From positions 31,439 to 60,560 of the forward strand of contig NZFT01000113.1 in assembly GCA_002690755.1 (NCBI GenBank): 29,122 nt of DNA, given 5' to 3'. This document shows positions 26,241 through 29,122 of this stretch, piece by piece (the first letter of the stretch is position 1; each line of letters opens with the position of its first letter). The DNA comes from Phycisphaerae bacterium (GTDB lineage Bacteria; Planctomycetota; Phycisphaerae; Phycisphaerales; SM1A02). The position numbers and the translations under genes are program-made. The notes under the pieces are model-generated. The model ran no database searches. It was given only the letters and a program-made list of their open reading frames with translations, and was not told the DNA's origin.

Positions 26241-26864
26241 GTGCTCATCGACATCACCCCGGCGATCGAACCCGGCATCTCGAAGGTGTGGCCCGGCGAC
26301 ACCCCGCCCACGCAGGAATTCCTCTGGCGGATTCGCGACGGGGCTTCCGTGAATCTCTCGACGCTCCATGCCAGCGTGCACCTCGGTGCCCATGCCGACG
26401 GCCCCTGTCACTACGGCGAAGGCGCGCGAGCGATCGACGAACAGCCACTTGATCTCTACCTCGGCCCCTGCGACGTGATGCAGGTTCCCGGTCGTCGCGG
26501 CGAACGGATCCGAATCGAGGATCTCCCCCGGACCCCGACGGAGGAACGCGTGCTGCTCGCGACCGGGACGTTCGACGGCTTCCGTACGTTCAACCAGGAC
26601 TTCAGCGGACTCGATCCGGACCTCGTCGATCACCTGCACGGCCTCGGCGTCCGCCTGGTGGGAACCGACACCCCCAGCGTGGATCTCTTCGAAGACGCGG
26701 AAATCACCGCGCATCGACGCTTTCTCGCCCACGACATGGCGATCGTCGAGGGGCTCGACCTCGACGGCGTGGAAGACGGAAGGTACGAGTTCATCGCCCC
26801 GCCGCTGAAGCTGGCCGGCTTCGACGGCAGTCCCGTTCGGGCGGTGCTACGATCGCTCCCGTGA
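26241..26864 (+). CDS. kynB: Kynurenine formamidase (cyclase family)
   Basis: This metal-dependent hydrolase converts N-formylkynurenine to kynurenine and formate. The GTG at 26241 is chosen as start because GGAG lies 6 bases upstream and it gives MLIDITPAIEPG, the normal family N-terminus; frames from 26049 read out of frame through kmo. The resulting 207 residues match the KynB length. The zinc site HLGAHADGPCH (47-57) is the family signature, and GTDTPSVD later is also typical. The gene starts 20 bases after kmo. Other cyclase-family hydrolases share the fold, but the neighbours make kynurenine formamidase by far the best reading. Confidence 0.93.
   Translation: MLIDITPAIEPGISKVWPGDTPPTQEFLWRIRDGASVNLSTLHASVHLGAHADGPCHYGEGARAIDEQPLDLYLGPCDVMQVPGRRGERIRIEDLPRTPTEERVLLATGTFDGFRTFNQDFSGLDPDLVDHLHGLGVRLVGTDTPSVDLFEDAEITAHRRFLAHDMAIVEGLDLDGVEDGRYEFIAPPLKLAGFDGSPVRAVLRSLP
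26848..26853 (+). promoter_or_regulatory. Possible -10 element (TACGAT) inside the end of kynB
   Basis: The same hexamer as at 22490 occurs 7 bases before GTG 26861 and 64 bases before ATG 26918. It may drive the unknown membrane-anchored protein separately. It lies in coding sequence, so chance is likely. Confidence 0.2.
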
Positions 26865-26917
26865 CCGGCATCCCGCCGGTTCCGATTCTCCCAGCCCGCC
26901 GCATACCGGATGAACCG

Positions 26918-27469
26918 ATGACCTTCGCCACCCGCCAAGCCGCCCACTCCGACTTCAATCTTCGCCGCGGCAACGCGGTCATCGTGCTCGTCGTGCTCCT
27001 TGCGACGGTGATCGGGGCGGGACTCGCCGTCGCGTTGACCTTCATGGACGGTGCGAAGGAGACCATGGCCTCCAACTCCAGGTCCACCGGGGTCCAGACC
27101 GATTCCCTGTTGCAGCCCGTCGCGAACTGGGCCGCCGCCGCGATCACCGGCTGGTCGAAGTCGAACGACGGCAGACTCCCGGCCGACGCCGACGGCAACG
27201 CCCTGATCGCCACGCTGACCGACCGGCCACCGATCGAACAGGCCAGCGGCTTCACCGCGAAGCCGGTCTACCGGCGGGTGACCGCGAAGAACTTCGAGAT
27301 CGTGCTTCCGACTTCGGAACTCGGCGGCACCGCGCACTACACCTACGCCTACACCGCCGACGGCCGATTGCTGACCGCGGTGCCCGATCACGTCTTCCTG
27401 TTCGAGAACCAGCAGGAACAGGACTCGCTGAAGGCGCAGCCCGGACTCGACGACGCGAGCGCCGGCTGA
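26918..27469 (+). CDS. Membrane-anchored protein of unknown function, pilin-like layout
   Basis: I prefer ATG 26918 (MTFATRQAAHSDFNLRRGN); the frame is also open from GTG 26861, which overlaps the kynB stop, but that adds an unlikely Pro-rich head. The 183-residue product has a basic segment NLRRGN, one long helix (AVIVLVVLLATVIGAGLAVAL, about 19-39) and a soluble domain. A short cationic lead, one long helix and a soluble domain (with SNDGRLPADADGNAL) recall pseudopilins, but no prepilin peptidase site (G followed by FT[LM]) is seen. A simple membrane-anchored protein is as likely. It is the last plus-strand gene, with 9 bases between its stop and that of the converging deaminase gene. Any link to kynurenine metabolism is unproven. 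Confidence 0.75.
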   Translation: MTFATRQAAHSDFNLRRGNAVIVLVVLLATVIGAGLAVALTFMDGAKETMASNSRSTGVQTDSLLQPVANWAAAAITGWSKSNDGRLPADADGNALIATLTDRPPIEQASGFTAKPVYRRVTAKNFEIVLPTSELGGTAHYTYAYTADGRLLTAVPDHVFLFENQQEQDSLKAQPGLDDASAG

Positions 27470-27478
27470 AGTTCGAAC

Positions 27479-27913
27479 TCAGTCGATGGTGGCGATCACC
27501 TTGACCTCGACCGCGATGGGCGTCGGAAGGGCGTTGATCTCGATGGTCGTCCGCGTGGGATTCGGATTCCCCTCCCCCGCGAAGTACGCCGCGTAGACCG
27601 CGTTGTAGCCCTTGAAGTCGTTCTTCATGTCCGTGAGGAAGACCAGCACGTCGATCACGTTCTTCCAGGGCACGCCCGCGTCCGCGACGATCGCCTTGAC
27701 GTTGTCGAAACACGACCGGCACTGCGCCTCGATGTCCTTCGCGACCACCTCGCCGTCGGCCCCGAGGGTCACGCCGGGAATGTCCTTCGAACCACGTTTT
27801 CTTGGACCGACGCCGGACAGGAACAACAGGTTCCCCGCCCGACGGGCGTGCGGATAGGCCCCCACCGGTTCGGGGGCGGCCTGCGAGTCGATGCGGTCTG
27901 AATCAACGCTCAT
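27479..27913 (-). CDS. nbaF: 2-aminomuconate deaminase (RidA/YjgF family)
   Basis: The 144-residue protein belongs to the RidA/YjgF family. Its best-fitting role is hydrolytic deamination of 2-aminomuconate to 4-oxalocrotonate and ammonia. The stretch LFLSGVGPRKRGSKDIPGV is close to 2-aminomuconate deaminases of nitrobenzoate and aminophenol pathways (NbaF, AmnD), and the conserved arginine of NPTRTTIEI (near 118) is present. It follows the 2-aminomuconate semialdehyde dehydrogenase gene after 66 bases, on the same strand, and that enzyme makes its substrate. A general enamine/imine deaminase is the alternative, less likely in this setting. Confidence 0.9.
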   Translation of the reverse strand: MSVDSDRIDSQAAPEPVGAYPHARRAGNLLFLSGVGPRKRGSKDIPGVTLGADGEVVAKDIEAQCRSCFDNVKAIVADAGVPWKNVIDVLVFLTDMKNDFKGYNAVYAAYFAGEGNPNPTRTTIEINALPTPIAVEVKVIATID

Positions 27914-27979
27914 GATGGCTCCGTCGAACGGGTCTCGGATTCGAGCCCGGCGGGTGCGTCAGGTCGGGAAATCGAATGG

Positions 27980-29122
27980 TCAGCCCGGGTGGGCGATGGT
28001 CACGCTTCGCGTTTCGGTGAAGAACCGCAGGGCCTCCTCGCCACCCTCGCGGCCGACGCCCGAGTGCTTCATGCCGCCGAAGGGCGTCCGCAGATCGCGA
28101 AGCATCCAGGCGTTCACCCAGGTCATGCCGGACTCGATGCGGGCGGCCATGCGGTGGGCGCGTTCGAGGTCCCGGGTCCAGATCGAGCAGGCGAGCCCGT
28201 ACGGGGTCGCGTTGGCCCGATCGACCGCCTCACCGTGGGTGTCGAAGCCCTGGATGGTCACCACCGGACCGAAGATCTCCTCCTGATTGGTCCGGCAGTC
28301 CTGGTCGAGTCCCATGAAGACCGTCGGCTCCAGAAAGAAACCGTCCTTGACCCGATCGGGGAGGTGCCTCGGTCGACCGCCGCCGCAGGCGAGAGTGCCG
28401 CCTTCGGCCTTCGCCCGTTCGATCGCCGCTTCGACCTTGTCCCGATGGTCGGCGGAGACCAGCGGCCCCATGTCGGTCTCGGTGTCGAGTGGATCGCCGA
28501 CCTTGAGTCCCGCGACCGAATCGAGGAAACGGGAGACGAAGGCCTTCATGCGATCCCGATGGACGAGGATCCGTGATCCGCAGGTGCAGATCTCGCCCTG
28601 GTTCTGGAAGCACGAACGCACGATGGTCGGCATCGCGGTCTCGAGGTCCGCGTCCTCGCAGACCACGACCGCGTTCTTGCCACCGAGCTCGAGCGACATC
28701 CGCTTGAACATCGGTCCCGCGGTCGCCGCGATCCGGGCCCCGGTGGACGTACCGCCGGTGAAGGTGATGGTCGGCACGTCCGGATGTTCGATCAATCGCT
28801 GACCCACCACCTCGCCGCGACCGTGCACGACGTTGAACACGCCCGGCGGGATCCCCGCGTCGATCGCGAGCTGTGAGAGCCGGTACGCGGTGAGCGGCGT
28901 GATCTCGCTCGGCTTCGCCACCACGGTGTTTCCCGTGGCCAGGGCAGGTGCGATCTTCCACGTGAAGAGATAGAGCGGCAGGTTCCACGGCGAGATGCAC
29001 GCCACGACGCCGCGCGGACGATGGAGCGAGTAGTTCAGCCCCATGCCTCCGAGGTCGTACGCCTCGGACTTCGCGTGCAGGATCGCTCCCGCGAAGAACC
29101 GGAAGTTCGACGCCGCCCGCGG
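27980..29122 (-). CDS. nbaE: 2-aminomuconate semialdehyde dehydrogenase (partial)
   Basis: This NAD-dependent aldehyde dehydrogenase oxidises 2-aminomuconate semialdehyde to 2-aminomuconate. The gene is cut by the right edge: 380 residues to the stop are visible and roughly 100 N-terminal residues are missing. Seen in order: PWNLPLYLFTWKIAPALATGN (one active-site Asn, NAD region), FTGGTSTGARIA, catalytic Glu in ELGGKNAVVV, nucleophile Cys in NQGEICTCGSR, and GPVVTIQGFDTHGEAV. The SPWNLPLYL and GEICTCGSR segments are characteristic of the hydroxymuconic/aminomuconic semialdehyde subgroup (ALDH8-like). The ATG at 29044 is internal, because the frame continues upstream with homologous sequence (RAASNFRFFAGAI). 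Confidence 0.92.
   Translation of the reverse strand, partial: PRAASNFRFFAGAILHAKSEAYDLGGMGLNYSLHRPRGVVACISPWNLPLYLFTWKIAPALATGNTVVAKPSEITPLTAYRLSQLAIDAGIPPGVFNVVHGRGEVVGQRLIEHPDVPTITFTGGTSTGARIAATAGPMFKRMSLELGGKNAVVVCEDADLETAMPTIVRSCFQNQGEICTCGSRILVHRDRMKAFVSRFLDSVAGLKVGDPLDTETDMGPLVSADHRDKVEAAIERAKAEGGTLACGGGRPRHLPDRVKDGFFLEPTVFMGLDQDCRTNQEEIFGPVVTIQGFDTHGEAVDRANATPYGLACSIWTRDLERAHRMAARIESGMTWVNAWMLRDLRTPFGGMKHSGVGREGGEEALRFFTETRSVTIAHPG

Noticed and set aside
27479..27913. Chorismate mutase-like or generic RidA housekeeping role
   Set aside because: The SGVGPRKRGSKDIPGV segment and its position beside the 2-aminomuconate semialdehyde dehydrogenase gene fit 2-aminomuconate deaminase better.
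1..29122. CRISPR arrays, tRNA or rRNA genes, insertion sequences, phage genes
   Set aside because: I looked for regularly spaced repeats, cloverleaf-like segments, transposase or integrase motifs and terminal inverted repeats and saw none. A covariance-model tRNA scan and an IS search would be needed to exclude them fully.

Overview
The window is high-GC, densely coded bacterial DNA with no rRNA, tRNA, CRISPR array or transposase that I can see. Gene content suggests a planctomycete, perhaps of the Phycisphaerae: a MutL-like/DUF6754 membrane operon, CBM9/DUF5916 outer-membrane barrels, and a eukaryote-like kynurenine route with a C-terminally anchored monooxygenase. This placement is inference, because there is no marker gene. 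Layout: (1) 1-7681, minus strand. A two-gene unit (PH-like membrane protein, small conserved protein) is followed by a tight operon: a MutL-like ASKHA ATPase, a barrel-sandwich/KOW-like protein, a secreted FnIII-like/DUF6754 membrane protein, a six-helix membrane protein, a protein anchored at both ends, and an N-terminally anchored protein cut by the window edge. It looks like an uncharacterised envelope complex. (2) 7798-8403, plus strand: 3-hydroxyanthranilate 3,4-dioxygenase, separated by about 14 kb from the other kynurenine genes. (3) 8443-20813, minus strand: two related outer-membrane barrel proteins, a decayed NRPS remnant, and a 2407-residue NRPS (T-C-A-T-C-A-T-TE) whose first carrier has no adenylation domain beside it. 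(4) 20962-27469, plus strand: an HATPase-like/GNAT fusion, then ACMS decarboxylase, kynureninase, kynurenine 3-monooxygenase, a kynurenine formamidase-type cyclase and an unknown membrane-anchored protein. (5) 27479-29122, minus strand: 2-aminomuconate deaminase (RidA family) and 2-aminomuconate semialdehyde dehydrogenase, cut by the right edge. Together regions 2, 4 and 5 encode every step from N-formylkynurenine to the deamination of 2-aminomuconate; only tryptophan 2,3-dioxygenase is absent from the window. The most promising undescribed systems are the MutL-like/DUF6754 operon and the NRPS/outer-membrane island lying inside the kynurenine locus. The NRPS may be a recent insertion, or it may draw on kynurenine-pathway aromatics; the sequence does not decide between these.
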